From the NCBI GenBank assembly GCA_030278955.1, contig JAOANR010000002.1, forward strand, positions 12,079,982-12,143,981: a stretch of 64,000 bases of DNA, read 5' to 3'. Each line of letters opens with the position of its first letter. Position 1 is the first letter of the stretch. This DNA comes from Hygrophila difformis (taxonomy: Eukaryota; Streptophyta; Magnoliopsida; Lamiales; Acanthaceae). Positions 23,749-35,199 of the stretch are shown here, one piece after another. The notes under the pieces are model-generated. The model was not told the DNA's origin, did no database searches, and saw only the letters and a list, made by a program, of their open reading frames with translations. Made by a program: the position numbers and the translations under genes.

Positions 23749-24553
23749 CCGAAGTGACATTTTTGGGGTTTGTCGTTGGAGGGAACGGACTGAAAGTGGA
23801 TGAGTCCAAATCAAAGTAGTTTCTGAATAGACACCACCTACCAACGTCAATGAAGTAAGGAGGCTTTTGGGCATGTGTGGTTTCTTCCGAAGATTTGTAC
23901 CACAATTCAGTGTGATCGTTGCACCATTGACCTCTCTGCTAAAGAAAGGATTACAGTTCAAATGGGGACAAAAAGAGCAGAAGTCATTTGAGGAATTAAA
24001 GGATAAACTTACCCATGTGCCAGTGCTAGTGCTACCGAATTTCGATCTTCCTTTCGAGATTTAATGTGACGCGTCTGGAATCGGCATGGGCACGATATTG
24101 TTGCAAGATGGACGACCAATTGCCTATCACAGCAAAAAATTTGTAGGAGCTCAACTGAACTACTCCACGTACGATAAAGAATTGTATGTTGTGGTACAAG
24201 CCTTGAGGATGTGGCAACATTACTTGTGAGGAAGAGAATTCATTATTCACACAGATCACGAGACGTTAAAACACATTCGAGGGCAGGGGCAGTTGAAGAA
24301 TGCAAGACATGCCCGATGGAGCTCTTTAATAGAATAATTCCCGTACGTGATCTGCTACAAGAAGGGAAAGGACAATGTGGTCGCTGACGCACTATCAAGG
24401 AGAATGAGCCTAGCATCCTTCGCAACCACATATTTGATTGGATTCGAGCACATAAAGAATTTGTATGCTCGAGATGCTGATTTTGGAGAAGTGTATAAGA
24501 AAACTGAGAAAATAGCATTTAAGGAATTTTCTCGACTGAATGGTTTTCTCTAG
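23749..24553 (+). pseudogene. RT connection and RNase H region of the CRM-like element
   Basis: Fragments in order: LGMCGFFRRFVPQFS thumb region from 23867, then [20 protein letters not shown]ase H start, [36 protein letters not shown] and KGKDNVVADALSRR. The acidic residues of RNase H (D, E, D, D) are recognisable. Stops lie at 23828 (TAG), 24062 (TAA), 24227 (TGA), 24335 (TAA) and 24551 (TAG), plus a one-base deletion near 23815. Each stop is explained by a single C-to-T or G-to-A change from Gln or Trp codons. Confidence 0.85.
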
Positions 24554-25660
24554 TATGGGAACAAGCTGTGTATACCAAAGGGATCCATCAGAGAACTTCT
24601 GATCACTGAAGCGCATTCTGGCGACATGATGAGTCATTTTGGAAGGATTGCTACCATGAGCATATTGACAGAACGTTTCCACTGTCCAGCGATGGAGAAG
24701 CAAGTTGCGGACTTCGTCAACAAGTGCATCACTTGTCTCCGAGCCAAGTCAACCGCCAAGCCACATGGACTGTATTAAGCCCTGCCAGCACCAAAGGGCC
24801 CATGGATTGACTTATCTATGGATTTTGTCTTAGGGTTACCTCGCACCGCACGGGCTAAAGATTCTATTTTTGTTGTGGTTGACAGGTTTTCGAAAATGGC
24901 GCACTTCATACCCTGTGCCAAAACGGCGAAGATATTCTTCAAAGAAGTTGTAAGACTCCACGGTGTGTCGAGAACAATTGTTTCTGACAGAGACGCAAAG
25001 TTTGTAAGTTATTTTTGGAAATCCTTATGGTCCGAAATCGGAACTAGACTGTTATTTTCTACTGCGTATCATCCGCAAACTGATGGCCAAACTGAAGCAG
25101 TTAATAGAGTCTTGGGTAATTTACTTAGGGTTATTACTGCATCTAGTAGCAAAAGCTGGGATGAATGCTTGCCTTATATTGAATTTGCCTATAACAGACA
25201 TGTACACAGTGCCACAAACATGTCACCTTTTGAGGTTGTGTACGGTTTTAATCCACTAATGCCACTTGATCTGTTGCCATTGCCTCGTAATGAGCATTTG
25301 AACATCAATGGCAGGAACATGGCAAATGCGATAAAGGAAATGCATAAAGATGTAAAGGACAGTCTGGTAAAAGCTGCAAAAGGATATGCCAAATATAATA
25401 ACCGAGGTCGGAAGGAGCTGAAACTAAACCCAGGGGATTGGGTCTGGCTCAACTGGAAGAAAGAACGTTTTCCCGCCAGCTGACGCAACAAGTTATCTCC
25501 ACGAGGAGATATGTTATTTAATGTTTTAGAAAGGACTAATAATAATGCATATAAAATAGAACTATCTGAAGAATATGGTCATGTTAATCATGTCTTTAAT
25601 GTTGCAGATCTTACTCTTTTCAAAAGGGACGTTGAAGATCATGGTCGGTTGATGGATTAA
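24554..25660 (+). pseudogene. Integrase of the CRM-like element
   Basis: Inserts element cDNA into the genome. The HHCC zinc domain is recognisable (HSGDMMSHFG to CITCLRAKS), followed by a TAA at 24776. The catalytic core is open from 24818 to 25483: SMDFVLGLP (Asp), IVSDRDAKF (Asp), then DGQTEAVNR (Glu), with 35 residues between the second Asp and the Glu. The frame is closed by TGA at 25481-25483, probably from CGA, and readable C-terminal sequence (LSPRGD, VFNVADLT) continues to about 25660. I see no clear chromodomain, but the C-terminus is short and damaged. Confidence 0.87.
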
Positions 25661-25667
25661 CCTCCCC

Positions 25668-25680
25668 AAGGGGGTGGGGA
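25668..25680 (+). promoter_or_regulatory. Polypurine tract of the CRM-like element
   Basis: AAGGGGGTGGGGA, immediately before the 3' LTR start at 25681, with one pyrimidine interruption. Confidence 0.85.
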
Positions 25681-26742
25681 TGGCATGGAAGCCGGAACCA
25701 GAGCGCTAATAATCCAAGCATTTCCAGACGGACCGGTGTCCCAGCAATGATCCAAAAGATTTACCTCCAGAATTGCTGAGTTGCTGCCCGGAATTTTGAG
25801 GATGAACTGCTGAAGGCCAAAGCTGGGAGGATGGGTTTAAAGCTGCTGATCCAAATCGAGGAAGACCCCAGACCCACTCAACGGGATCCTAAAACCCACC
25901 ATTGACCAAAAGCAGCCGGATGTCAATCGCCGGAAAGTTGACCAGAACCCCTCGCCAGAACAGCCACCGGAAATCGAACATTATATTTAGTTGTTTAATT
26001 TATATTTAAACAAGTGCATGCATGCACAAGACATTAAACAACCAGGAGAGAGAAACCATCAGGTGGACCCCATAGGAGTAAAGAAGGGTGAGTGACGATG
26101 CCAGCCTCAAATTACGACGCTAGCCTGACTTTCGATGCTAGCCAAGCTTCACGTCGTAGTCTCACGCCATCCGAGCTTCAATCCAAGGAAGTTAAGACAC
26201 TATCCTCGACCTATGACGCTAGGCGTCTCACATCGTAAGGATTTTATCGTCAAGCCTCCCCATTCCCAGTCCGATTTCTGCCTACGACGCTAGTCACCCA
26301 GCTACGACGCGAGCCGTTTCACGTCGTAAGTGCATCGCGTCGTCGCGATTCACGTCGTCACAGTAGTTTAGTCTAGGGTTTTTCACTTGTTTAATCTTTC
26401 CTGCTGATTGTTGAAATCTTTCTAATGTGGGTTCCCTATAAATAGGCCAACCCTAACATTGTCTCATTTGACCTTTGAATGAAATATACACTTGATGTGT
26501 GTTTATCTCCTTGAGAGCATTTGAAGGTCACCGTTCGGATTCATCACCATTGATGCAATTCCTTTCAAGCTCGGGTTGTGCTTGATCGTATAGACACCTA
26601 TGGGTTATCGCTTGAGGGAATAGTCGAATCCACACGGATTAGTCAATTCCAAGATTTTGTTTCCAACTAGGTAAACCCATTATCCCTTTGTTCTTCATTT
26701 CGGTTTTGATAGATATTTCGTGCCCAATCCCGATCTATGGCA
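25681..26742 (+). mobile_element. 3' LTR of the CRM-like element
   Basis: 1062 bp, the direct partner of 17999-19047, starting TGGCATGG and ending TATGGCA before target copy GATTT. Scattered substitutions and small indels separate the two LTRs, consistent with an insertion old enough to have decayed coding regions. It retains the ACGACG motif cluster (26110-26360) and the TATA box. Confidence 0.92.
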
Positions 26743-26747
26743 GATTT

Positions 26748-27723
26748 GGTATTTTAAATGCCTGTTGAAAAGTTTGGAGTTGGTGTTAAATTTTCTGGCA
26801 GGAATAGAGTATGTAAAGAACTTGAATGCTGAATTGTTTCCATATATTATTTTGAAAAGTATAAAACACGGTACTCGTTCATCTATGTGTTAAGTTTCTA
26901 CAGTTTCAACTTGTAGTAATCATCTTTCATATGAATTTTTAAAGTTGTTTGGCGTAAAATGTGATTTAAGAAGATTTGAACCTATTGTGATATGGTTGGA
27001 TTTTCGAATCTATGAAAATGATATTTTTCAGAATTATGAGATTGTGATTAAGGGTGTTTATTGTTAATATGGTTTTTGCCATTATTGAATGCCTTTGTTT
27101 TTGAATTTCTCCTTTAAATTGTTTAAAATCCTTTAAAGTGATATTATGTTGATGTTGTGAAATTTTAAATCCATTATGCACCGTGACTTGAGTAAGATGC
27201 CATACTTTGATAGATGGCGAGGGCAGTAGGGATGGATCCTGCGTGGCCGTCCCCTCTAAATGTGTCAAGACAGCATTGTTGAAAAATTGTGTCAAAACAA
27301 CATTGTTGTATGTATGAGTCTATACTGTTGGGTGTATCCGATGGATTACCTGAAGCTCCCGAGTGTGACTGTATATGAGTCTGTTGCATGCTGGTTATGA
27401 CTTATGACCGAGGTGATATGATGTATGGAAAATGATGTCCTATTGTGCTTAGTTGTGATAATGGTAAATTTTAAAATTAGGCTTTTAAAATTAAAGTATG
27501 CTTCAAAGGTAAAAGCTTATAGTAAAGTTTAAAATTTTAATTTAAATAAATGTGATGTGTGATTTTAAATGAAAAGATTTATTTATTTTTGATTAGTGTC
27601 AACCGTGATTTTAAAATCCACTTCTTAAAGTGGAGCGGGTTGATTAACTCAGTGTCGTCGTACTGATAAATGTTATTTATTTCTTTTTCCGATATCAAGA
27701 GGACATCAAGCATAAGCGTTGGG
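26748..27723 (+). mobile_element. Probable old LTR relic
   Basis: Low-coding DNA that continues the sequence left of the CRM-like element. It ends with a region (27600-27720) resembling the transcript-end part of the long LTR family: AACTCAGTG, then CGTACTGATAAA, then GAGGACATCAAGCATAAGCG. No terminal repeats or coding regions are left, so the call rests on this similarity alone. Confidence 0.4.
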
Positions 27724-27989
27724 AAAGAGAACTGTGTTAGTCAAAGACATGTCACATTTTTAAATAAATATTTTACGAACATATATTTTTAAATTATTTT
27801 GTCAACGTGTCCATATGATAATATATATTCATTTTACTTTTATTCTTCTGCATGACAAGTTTGGAAAAATACCTCATGTTTTATGTGGACCAATAAAATA
27901 AAGGGCAAATTAGGCCGAAACCCCTTTGGAATTTGTTTCATTTTAAAAAGACTCTATACCCAATTTCCTTACACTTTGCACCCCATATA
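27724..27989 (+). repeat. Left arm of a 266-bp inverted repeat
   Basis: Runs from AAAGAGAACTGTG to CACCCCATATA and is matched by the reverse complement of 28209-28474 with about two mismatches in 266 bases. It starts in the LTR relic and ends in the apparent promoter of the small gene-like locus at 28080, so it appears to be the original copy. Confidence 0.97.
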
Positions 27990-28079
27990 TATACCATTTT
28001 GACTCCAATATTATGCCCCTAGAAATTCATCTAATCTAATTAAGAATCTAAGCATCCATAATTCAAAAACAAACAACCA

Positions 28080-28229
28080 ATGAGAGAAAGAGAGCCGAGA
28101 GTGGGAGAGAAGACGAAGAAGACGCGAAGAGTGGAGAACAAAGAACACCGAAATTGCGTTCAATTAACAAAGGCCTACCAAAGAGGACAAAGAAAAGTGT
28201 CTTTATTTTATATGGGGTGCAAAGTGTAA
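28080..28229 (+). pseudogene. Unknown small gene, 5' exon broken by an inverted insertion
   Basis: ATG at 28080 opens a frame rich in Arg, Lys and Glu (starts MREREPRVGEK). It runs 40 codons to the insertion point at 28201/28202 and then reads into inserted DNA, stopping at 28229. The sequence right of the insertion (28500-28586) continues in the frame expected if the insertion were absent (SSIVKLLKEIF, then an EEEEE run), ending at a TAG near 28584. This suggests a real coding exon that was interrupted. Upstream sequence is CT- and AT-rich, promoter-like, with GGCAAATTAGGCC. No family recognised; frame continuity across 70 codons is the only evidence of coding. Confidence 0.45.
28179..28201 (+). 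repeat. 23-bp direct repeat, left copy
   Basis: CAAAGAGGACAAAGAAAAGTGTC, repeated exactly at 28477-28499. The two copies flank the inserted inverted arm like an unusually long target-site duplication. Confidence 0.97.
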
Positions 28230-28474
28230 GGAAATTGGGTATAGAGTCTTTTTAAAATGAAACAAATTCCAAAGGGGTTTCGGCCTAATTTGCCCTTTAT
28301 TTTATTGGTCCACATAAAACATGAGGTATTTTTCCAAACTTGTCATGAAGAAGAATAAAAGTAAAATGAATATATATTATCATATGGACATGTTGACAAA
28401 ATAATTTAAAAATATATGTTCGTAAAATATTTATTTAAAAATGTGACATGTCTTTGACTAACACAGTTCTCTTT
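28209..28474 (-). repeat. Right arm of the 266-bp inverted repeat (inserted copy)
   Basis: Inverted copy of 27724-27989 lying within a 275-bp insertion (28202-28476) bounded by the 23-bp direct repeats. Seven extra bases lie on the left and two on the right. The arms could pair into a long hairpin around a 219-base loop. Confidence 0.97.
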
Positions 28475-28476
28475 AT

Positions 28477-28499
28477 CAAAGAGGACAAAGAAAAGTGTC
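28477..28499 (+). repeat. 23-bp direct repeat, right copy
   Basis: Exact second copy of 28179-28201, just right of the inserted inverted arm. Confidence 0.97.
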
Positions 28500-29653
28500 G
28501 AGCATTGTGAAGTTGTTGAAGGAAATTTTCGACCAAACCCTAGAGGAGGAAGAAGAGGTATTGAGAACTACAATTCCACAAGATTAGAAGCAATAATGTC
28601 ACCGAAGAGGAAGCCTGGGCATTTGGAAAGGGCTGAGCAGAGCAATCCGGATAATGGGAAATTTCATTCTTTTTTGTGCTTTTATTGGTTGAAGATGGAA
28701 TTAGGTTATTCCATGTGTTATGTTAGGTTAGGTTATGTGTAAGGCGTGATGTGAGATGGAAATAATCTTTGGAATTGTTTGTGTTTTTTGTGGCAAATAC
28801 TTACTATTATAGAAATTGTGTGGGTAATATCTTTTATGAAAGTTTGTCTATTTGTATTGATCATAATGTGTCCGATAAAATGTTAGAATGAATATTTTAG
28901 TGCAAAAGGTTAAATCTTAAGATACATATTAGTGTTATGATGTAGCATATTTGTGTTATGCATACAAGGGATCTTGCAGGCATGTCTAAGAGGCATGTCT
29001 AATAGAATTGTAATTAACTAGAATCATGGAGATACTTGGAAGTTTTTTTGAGATTCTTATTACTGTTATACTTTTCTTTTTTAATAAATGTATATACCAT
29101 TCATCTCTTCTGTTACTCATCAATTCAAAAGCAGAAATTGATGACTATGTTGTCTAAACTCGATTGATTATAATATATAAAAATAGGGTTGTGATTGATC
29201 ATGCCATGTTTTATAAAATTTTTTGAATTATTCTATTTGGCTAATTAATCATTTCTCTAGTGAATTTTCTTTAACAATAGTTTACCTGATTCTCTATGCT
29301 GCTTGTAGTTGAATGACAATATATTGGCATATATCCTTAGTCTTTCAAAGATCATGAGTGGGTGTTGACTGATGGGATATTTTGTTGGTTGCCTTCAGAT
29401 TCAATATTTATAAAGAAAAGAAAAATAAAATGAGTGCTTATTTTACCAAACAGAATATTACTCGTTTAAAGCATTGGGAACTTTGCATTTTTGCTAGGGT
29501 CTTCAGGTTCTAATAGTGATTTTGGTAAGGATTGAATGTTACGTTGCTGAATGATAAGAAATAGAGTACATAGTCGTGGCTTTTGCATTGTGATGTGTGG
29601 CACCTTTCTATTCCTAATCATTGCTCTCTGCATAGGTTTCAACATTTGCAGAT
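28500..29653 (+). other. Continuation of the broken gene-like locus, then intron-like DNA
   Basis: 28500-28586 continues the interrupted frame. A separate ATG at 28596 opens 48 codons starting MSPKRKPGHLERAEQ, in another frame. From ~28660 to 29640 the sequence is T-rich and without frames, as in plant introns, and ends TTTGCAG at 29653. No family recognised. Confidence 0.35.
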
Positions 29654-29758
29654 ATGGAAGGAGAAGAAACATTTAATTCATCACTTCTTAGATTTGCTGA
29701 TGAAGTTTTTGAGGAACGCATTGCTAGGAGGAGCTTGGTTCTAGATTCAATCCCTTGA
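29654..29758 (+). other. Candidate terminal exon, unknown protein
   Basis: After a plausible acceptor (CATTTGCAG) an open frame with MEGEETFNSSLLRFADEVF ends at TGA 29756-29758. Its amphipathic, acidic composition is protein-like, and it could be the last exon of the locus starting at 28080. This is inference from splice context; transcript data would be needed to join them. Confidence 0.35.
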
Positions 29759-29759
29759 A

Positions 29760-30239
29760 TAGTGGATTTGGTGTATTTTAATATTGTGTATTTTGGATGT
29801 TGACAATGTAGATGTTGGTATGTGCATTTGGCTTTTGGTTACTGTATTTCGTTAAGAACTGTTTAAGAAAGTTGGTAAAGTGTATTTTTAATTGTGGTAA
29901 ATTGTAATAGTATAAGTTGGTAAGAAGTATATGTGAAACGTGGTAACTCGCCAAATGGCATGGAAATGCTTGGACGGTTAAATGGACGATCAATACACCG
30001 TCCATTGACCATCCCAGAGGTATTGTTGGCAACAGATACATCCGCACAGACAAGGGATGGTTCACCAATAACCAGCTTTACCAGAAACGTCCCAGCCACT
30101 TGAAAAATAAGCCAGAGTTGGTAACCAATATAGCCCAAATTTGGTAAACCGCACAACCACAACGTGATAAACCAACATGTTGCTCTTTGATAAGCCGCGT
30201 AGGCATAATGTGGTAAATGAGATAAGTAGTCCGTGGTAA
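29760..30239 (+). mobile_element. GGTAA-motif-rich element, left part
   Basis: Eight or more TGGTAA(A/C/T) motifs on the plus strand, among blocks such as GGACGGTTAAATGGACGAT that recur imperfectly at 33645-33665. It continues after the solo LTR at 33569. The arrangement resembles the subterminal repeats of a non-autonomous DNA transposon, but no terminal inverted repeat was identified. Confidence 0.5.
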
Positions 30240-31059
30240 TGTAACACCCCGGTTTTTAATAACCCAGGTCGGGATGTCACCGCCACACCTCCCTAGCAAG
30301 ACACGGTTTCTCCGAGCTTACTAGAGAGATGCAAGGCTATGGTTTTTCAGAATTTAAAACATTTCAAACAGCCCATTTATAAATATACAGTAAAATCATT
30401 ACATAGTATTATCTAAGTTGCAGCGGAATACAATATTATCAAAATATAAATATATGTAATGCAGCGGAAATCTAAACATTGGGCCAACACGGCCAAAACA
30501 CGGGTTAACGGGCCCGTATGCAGTCTAATGCAGAAAAATAGTTTAATGTCCAAAATAAATTCCCCGGATGCATGCTCATGCCTCATACTCTGTCATAGAA
30601 AAATAAAAAGCAATGTTTTTCAGTATTAAAGAATACTGAGTAAGACAATCCCTAACATAGCAACAAAGGGGTCTAATTTTTAATAGATAAAATCATGCTT
30701 TAGTCTTGCATATAAAAACATTTTTTATTTACCAATATAAACGTATGAGTTTAATTCGCATAATTTAAAGACACACATAAATTCATAAATAATGATTTAC
30801 ACATGGACCTAAATTTAGACATAACTTAAATGGGTTTAACATACACATTTAGAACATGTAATCCGACTAAATGATAGACACTAATTTAATACACATATCC
30901 TCATAACCAAATTAAATTTGAAAATGAGAACTTAAGACCTAGGCATGATTTTAAAACATGGCTTAGTAAATAATTAAATGGCATGAGTAAAGACATAATT
31001 TAAAATAAGGATAATGTCTTTTAATTTTTCCCCGTTACTCCACCATCTCAAGAATATCT

Positions 31060-31370
31060 CATTTAGCAGGCGATCCGGCGGCCGCAGCCAATTTAATAAG
31101 TTTCATTTAGCCCGCGATCCGGCGGCCGCAGCCAATTTAGTAAGTAACAGTTAGCCGGTAGCCCGGCGGCCACAGCCTATCCGCCATACCCAGTACCACT
31201 CCGTCGAGCCTCGGGTAACCAATACGGATACACCCGAGAGGGTAGGCCCAGAATACAATGCCGTTTTGGCAATAGTTCTCATATTTCGCGCGGGGTCACC
31301 ATCGTCCATAAAAGGCACGAAGTGAATAGTTAGGAGGGCACCCTGCAGAGCACTCACCCCCTAATTTTAT
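31060..31370 (-). repeat. GCGATCCGGCGGCCGCAGCC repeats and copy-specific segment
   Basis: Three imperfect copies of GCGATCCGGCGGCCGCAGCC and its variants (31065-31165) next to a single copy of the AGGGCACCCTGCAGAGCACTC unit (31334-31354), which is tandemly repeated in the LTR at 60520-63617. Confidence 0.75.
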
Positions 31371-33142
31371 TTAATCGAGATGCAAGGGGATTTTTCAAAA
31401 CTCTTGTTTCATGAATTTTATTTCAAAGGAATTTCCACTCGTTTAAACCTTAGAGGCCAATCTGACAATTTTAACAAGTTTCTCGAAATACGATTTTCAC
31501 AAGACGCTGTTTACTCCAAAATTAATTAAAATTCGTCTTGAGTCCGAAAAATCTGAAAATTTACCAGTAACTCGAAAACACAAGGACGAGCAAGTTTCGT
31601 GTTTTAAGTTTTTTCGATCCGGTTAAGGAAACAAGTCAAAAATCAAGTTTTCCACATGAATAGTATGCTGTCAGGATTCAGGTTTGATACAGTTTCAAAA
31701 CTCGACTTTTTGACATATCAACTGGACTCCAAAAATTCTGAAGTTTTGTGGACACATACTAGACATGATTATCTACAACTTTTGTTTACAATACAAAGAT
31801 TAGTTCGGACTGGAAATGGTATAAACATGCTCATCAAGTTCGATTACACGCACTGTCAGTTTTTCGAAAATGCTTAAAAACGCAGATAATGTCCGACGCG
31901 ATTTGGGATAGTAAACGTTGATGAAAATCTCCGAAATTTTTACACAATATAGCTTAAGATCTTAGGATCAAAATCCTAGTTTTGAATTTTTCGGTTTGAA
32001 TGCTTGAAATAGGAGTTTTGGTCGGATTTTCGAAAACACGCAGTTTGGGTTTTTTAGATTCGATTTTTATGTTTTGATTTAGCTCCAACGATTCAGATGC
32101 CCCTAAACCACCCGTATTGGTATGAAAGGTATTGACTTACAGTGGGTGATGTCTAGGATGTCTCTGGATCGATCGGGGCACCCACGCTTGCTACGAACAC
32201 GGCCAAATTACTCTGTCCCCTTTCCGTTGGCCCCGAAACGAAATCGAAAGTAAAAATCTAGGGTTAGTCGTATTTTCGGACTTGAAAAGATGGAAGAAAC
32301 CTTAAAAAATACTTACTAGCAATTTGGAAACCTTGAATCTTTGTTCCACGCTCTTCCTCGGTCGGATTTCGTCGCCGGAAAGTGATCGGAAAGTCGTCGG
32401 AAGGTAAAGCTTTGTGTTTTCGGTTTTGGGGAGAGTTTTTGGGATGAATGTGAGAGTGTTGATGACTGAATATGGGGTAAGGGTTTAGTCAATCTCGACC
32501 TAAATGCCCTTCCATCAACTGAAATCAGGTTTCCATAGTCGGGGTCGCCAATTTTGGCAAGAAATCGCCGAAATCGCGCATGTTGGCAGCTGCTGCTGCT
32601 CTGGCGCGGTGGTGGCGCGGTCTATGACGATTCCCCACGCGGCGACCGCACGGCTCTGGCCTGGGCTGCTGCCTGGGTCGGGTCATGCGATCTGTCGGGC
32701 CTTTTCTCATCTCTTTCGGACTTCTATCCTCCTACATTCTCGGGCTCGATTTTTCGGGTCATTCTCGGATTACGATTCCTAGCATAGATTTATTTTGACT
32801 TAAATTGATTTCGTGTTTGAAATCTTATGTCCGTCGGTTTCGGATTTGTCGGTTTCTAATTTGCCGTCTTTTGGCTCCCGTGCAATAATTTATCTAATTA
32901 AATTATTTCCGACTTCACGGATTTTTGGAATTAAAATTCTTTTCCTTCTTGAATTTAATTCCAATTCTTTTGGAGTTAATCCATGGAATATCTTCGGGCT
33001 TCCTTTCCCTCTTTTATTCCATTTTGAATTTTATCGGTAATTCATTTCCGAGCAATAGTGAATTATTTTCTTTTTCTCGAAAATATTTCGGCCTTGATCG
33101 GATTAAGAAATAAATTTTATTCCTTTGGACGTCGATAAAATT

Positions 33143-33290
33143 CTCGGGTATTACAGTCTACCCCCCTTAAGAATCAACTTCGTCCCCGAAGTTGCTTGTC
33201 ATACTAGGGTTGCTTAAGAGCTAATTCTCGGGTATTACAACCTACTCTTCTTGGAATCAACTTCATCCTCGAAGTTGTGTGTTAGCTTCT
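33143..33290 (-). repeat. 84-bp tandem duplication of the fossil PPT/LTR-start junction
   Basis: CTCGGGTATTACA occurs at 33143-33155 and again at 33227-33239. Each is followed by a pyrimidine-rich stretch and then ATCAACTTCRTCCYCGAAGTTG, giving a duplicated junction with spacing 84. Confidence 0.85.
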
Positions 33291-33568
33291 CGCGAGCTTG
33301 GAATTAAGGTCCTTTCTATTTTTTGATATCGTGCTATTCGTTGATTGTGTGATTGTATCATTATGTATTGTTGTTTGATATTGTTTGTATTATTTTATTA
33401 TATCATTTGACTGAACCCAGAATTGAAATTTCCAAGTTGCCTACGTACCCTATGAAGGGATCAAATCATAACGTAGTTCAAAACAATTCGAATTTGTTTA
33501 TTTGGAATACAAAATATTCGGGTTCCAAAAATAAATGCCTATGCATTATTACGGGGTATTACAGGTAA

Positions 33569-34499
33569 CTTCATGTGCTTGTGCGTGGTAAAAATATGAA
33601 ATTGGTAAGTAATATACATTCTACGTGGTAACTAAAAACACTGTCTGGACGGGTAAATGGACGATAACCGTCTGGTGACCATCCTGGAGGCACTGGTTGT
33701 AACAGACAATTTCGGACGACCAAGGGACGGTCCCAAAAACACGTCCGGACGTACCAGGACTGTCCAAGGAACTTGGTAAAGCACATACCAACAGCGTGGT
33801 AAACCATATTCCAGGAACTTGGTAAAATCATATGGTATATGTGGTAAACCATATTGATATAGTGTGCTAAACATATCAAGAACTTTGGTAAATAACATAT
33901 GGTATCTGTGGTAAAGTACATAGCAATAAAGTGGTAAACCACACACCAATAACCTGGTAAACATAATAATGTATTTTTGGTAAATATATTGCTTGGACTT
34001 TGTAAATCATCCAGTTTACATGTGGTAAGCCTCGTATGCATAATGTTGTAAAATTTGTAAGCATCGAAAATGGTATGTGGTAGGTCAATAATAACTGAGC
34101 AATGTAGTGGCTTAAAGAGAGGACGGTCATGGCTACACATTTACCATATTGAGTTATAATTCTTTACCATTTATATGGTTACACATTTACCACATTGGAG
34201 TATAATTCTTTACCATATACTGTATATGACTACGCATTTACCACAGTACATGAAATAATATACCACGCATTTGGGCTAGTAGACGGCTCGTGGACGCTTC
34301 CAAATCACCGTCCAGTTGACTGTCCTCAACTCCCACATCACTTTGATTAAATGTTTACCAAATGCATCCTTTATGTGTTACCACGTTTGATTAGAAATCC
34401 TTACCATCGTTACTTGTACGCAATTACCACATTGATAAAGTTTTGGTTACCACGTTTCAGAATATTCACTTTTGCATTACGATATAGTGGTATGAATAA
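33569..34499 (+). mobile_element. GGTAA-motif-rich element, middle part with motif polarity switch
   Basis: From 33585 to ~34110 about fourteen TGGTAA(A) motifs lie on the plus strand. From ~34140 to 34460 about a dozen occur as TTTACCA, i.e. on the minus strand. Blocks similar to GGACGGGTAAATGGACGAT and GACCATCC.GAGG recur from the left part. No coding region. Confidence 0.55.
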
Positions 34500-35199
34500 A
34501 ACCACAAGCAACAACTCAAACAAGAGCTTACCAGAAGGGAATAAAGCTTGGAAAAAATATAAAAGCTACGAACGTTGAATCTCGTATGGAGAATTTAGTT
34601 AAATATATAACACTATTCGGAAATACAAACGAGTTCGAGGTGACGTTGAACTTGTAACTAAGGAAGAACTTATAATTTACGATCTATAGTCACCATTACG
34701 ATAGTAAGATACGATTGGATAAAGATTTTGATAGATAAAAATAAATTTGGAACTTTGTTATGAGTACATAGATAATTTTCCTATTGAATGCAATGTGAGA
34801 TGTGAACGTATATGCTTTTTTTAAGTTTATACATACATTTGAATTCATAGTAATTACACTTGTGGTCATAATTTTAATGAATTAAGATAATAGGATAATA
34901 CATAATTCATCTTGACGTAATAATAACTTCGGTTTTGAACCCAAAACCCTCGAACGGATAAACTTACCACATTCGCTTATGTGGTTTACCATCTATACTA
35001 CATAGCATACCATAAGTCTAGGATAAGGATTCCACAACTTGTTCGACTACTTCCCACACAATTCTTTAAAAATCCTAAAACTACAATCTTAAAAACCTAA
35101 CCCTACAATCTTAAAAATCCTAAACCCTAATACCCATATATGTTGTAACGTATTAGCCTCTTATGTGGTACCACGTAATGCGAAGTGTTTTACTATGCT
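34500..35199. other. AT-rich spacer, few motif copies
   Basis: No gene or repeat boundary recognised. Three TTACCA copies near 34960-35010 suggest it is inside the motif-rich element. Confidence 0.4.

Larger units (their letters stand above)
17999..26742 (+). mobile_element. Complete, mutated Ty3/gypsy element (CRM-like chromovirus), TSD GATTT
   Basis: 8744-bp element with two direct LTRs, a tRNA-Met primer site, gag, protease, reverse transcriptase, RNase H, integrase and a polypurine tract in canonical Ty3 order. GATTT flanks it at 17994-17998 and 26743-26747. Integrase and RNase H sequence style (SMDFVLGLPR, TDGQTEAVNR, WKKERFP) resembles the CRM clade of plant chromoviruses, but clade placement is from memory of family style and needs a tree. 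Numerous stops and frameshifts mean it encodes no working polyprotein. Confidence 0.93.
30240..33563 (-). mobile_element. Solo LTR, extended form, minus orientation (TSD GGTAA)
   Basis: 3324 bp, starting TGTAACACCCC and ending CGGGGTATTACA, flanked by GGTAA at 30235-30239 and 33564-33568. Same family as 9470-12632 but 408 bp longer on its right side. There, an inner LTR-start junction (CTCGGGTATTACA, ending 33155) is followed by a pyrimidine run at 33156-33170 that is a fossil polypurine tract on the minus strand. The flanking duplication shows that the extended form behaves as a complete LTR. Confidence 0.92.

Noticed and set aside
35050..35135. Interstitial telomere repeat
   Set aside because: Only isolated AAACCCTAA-like sequences occur among unrelated AT-rich repeats; there is no tandem (TTTAGGG)n.
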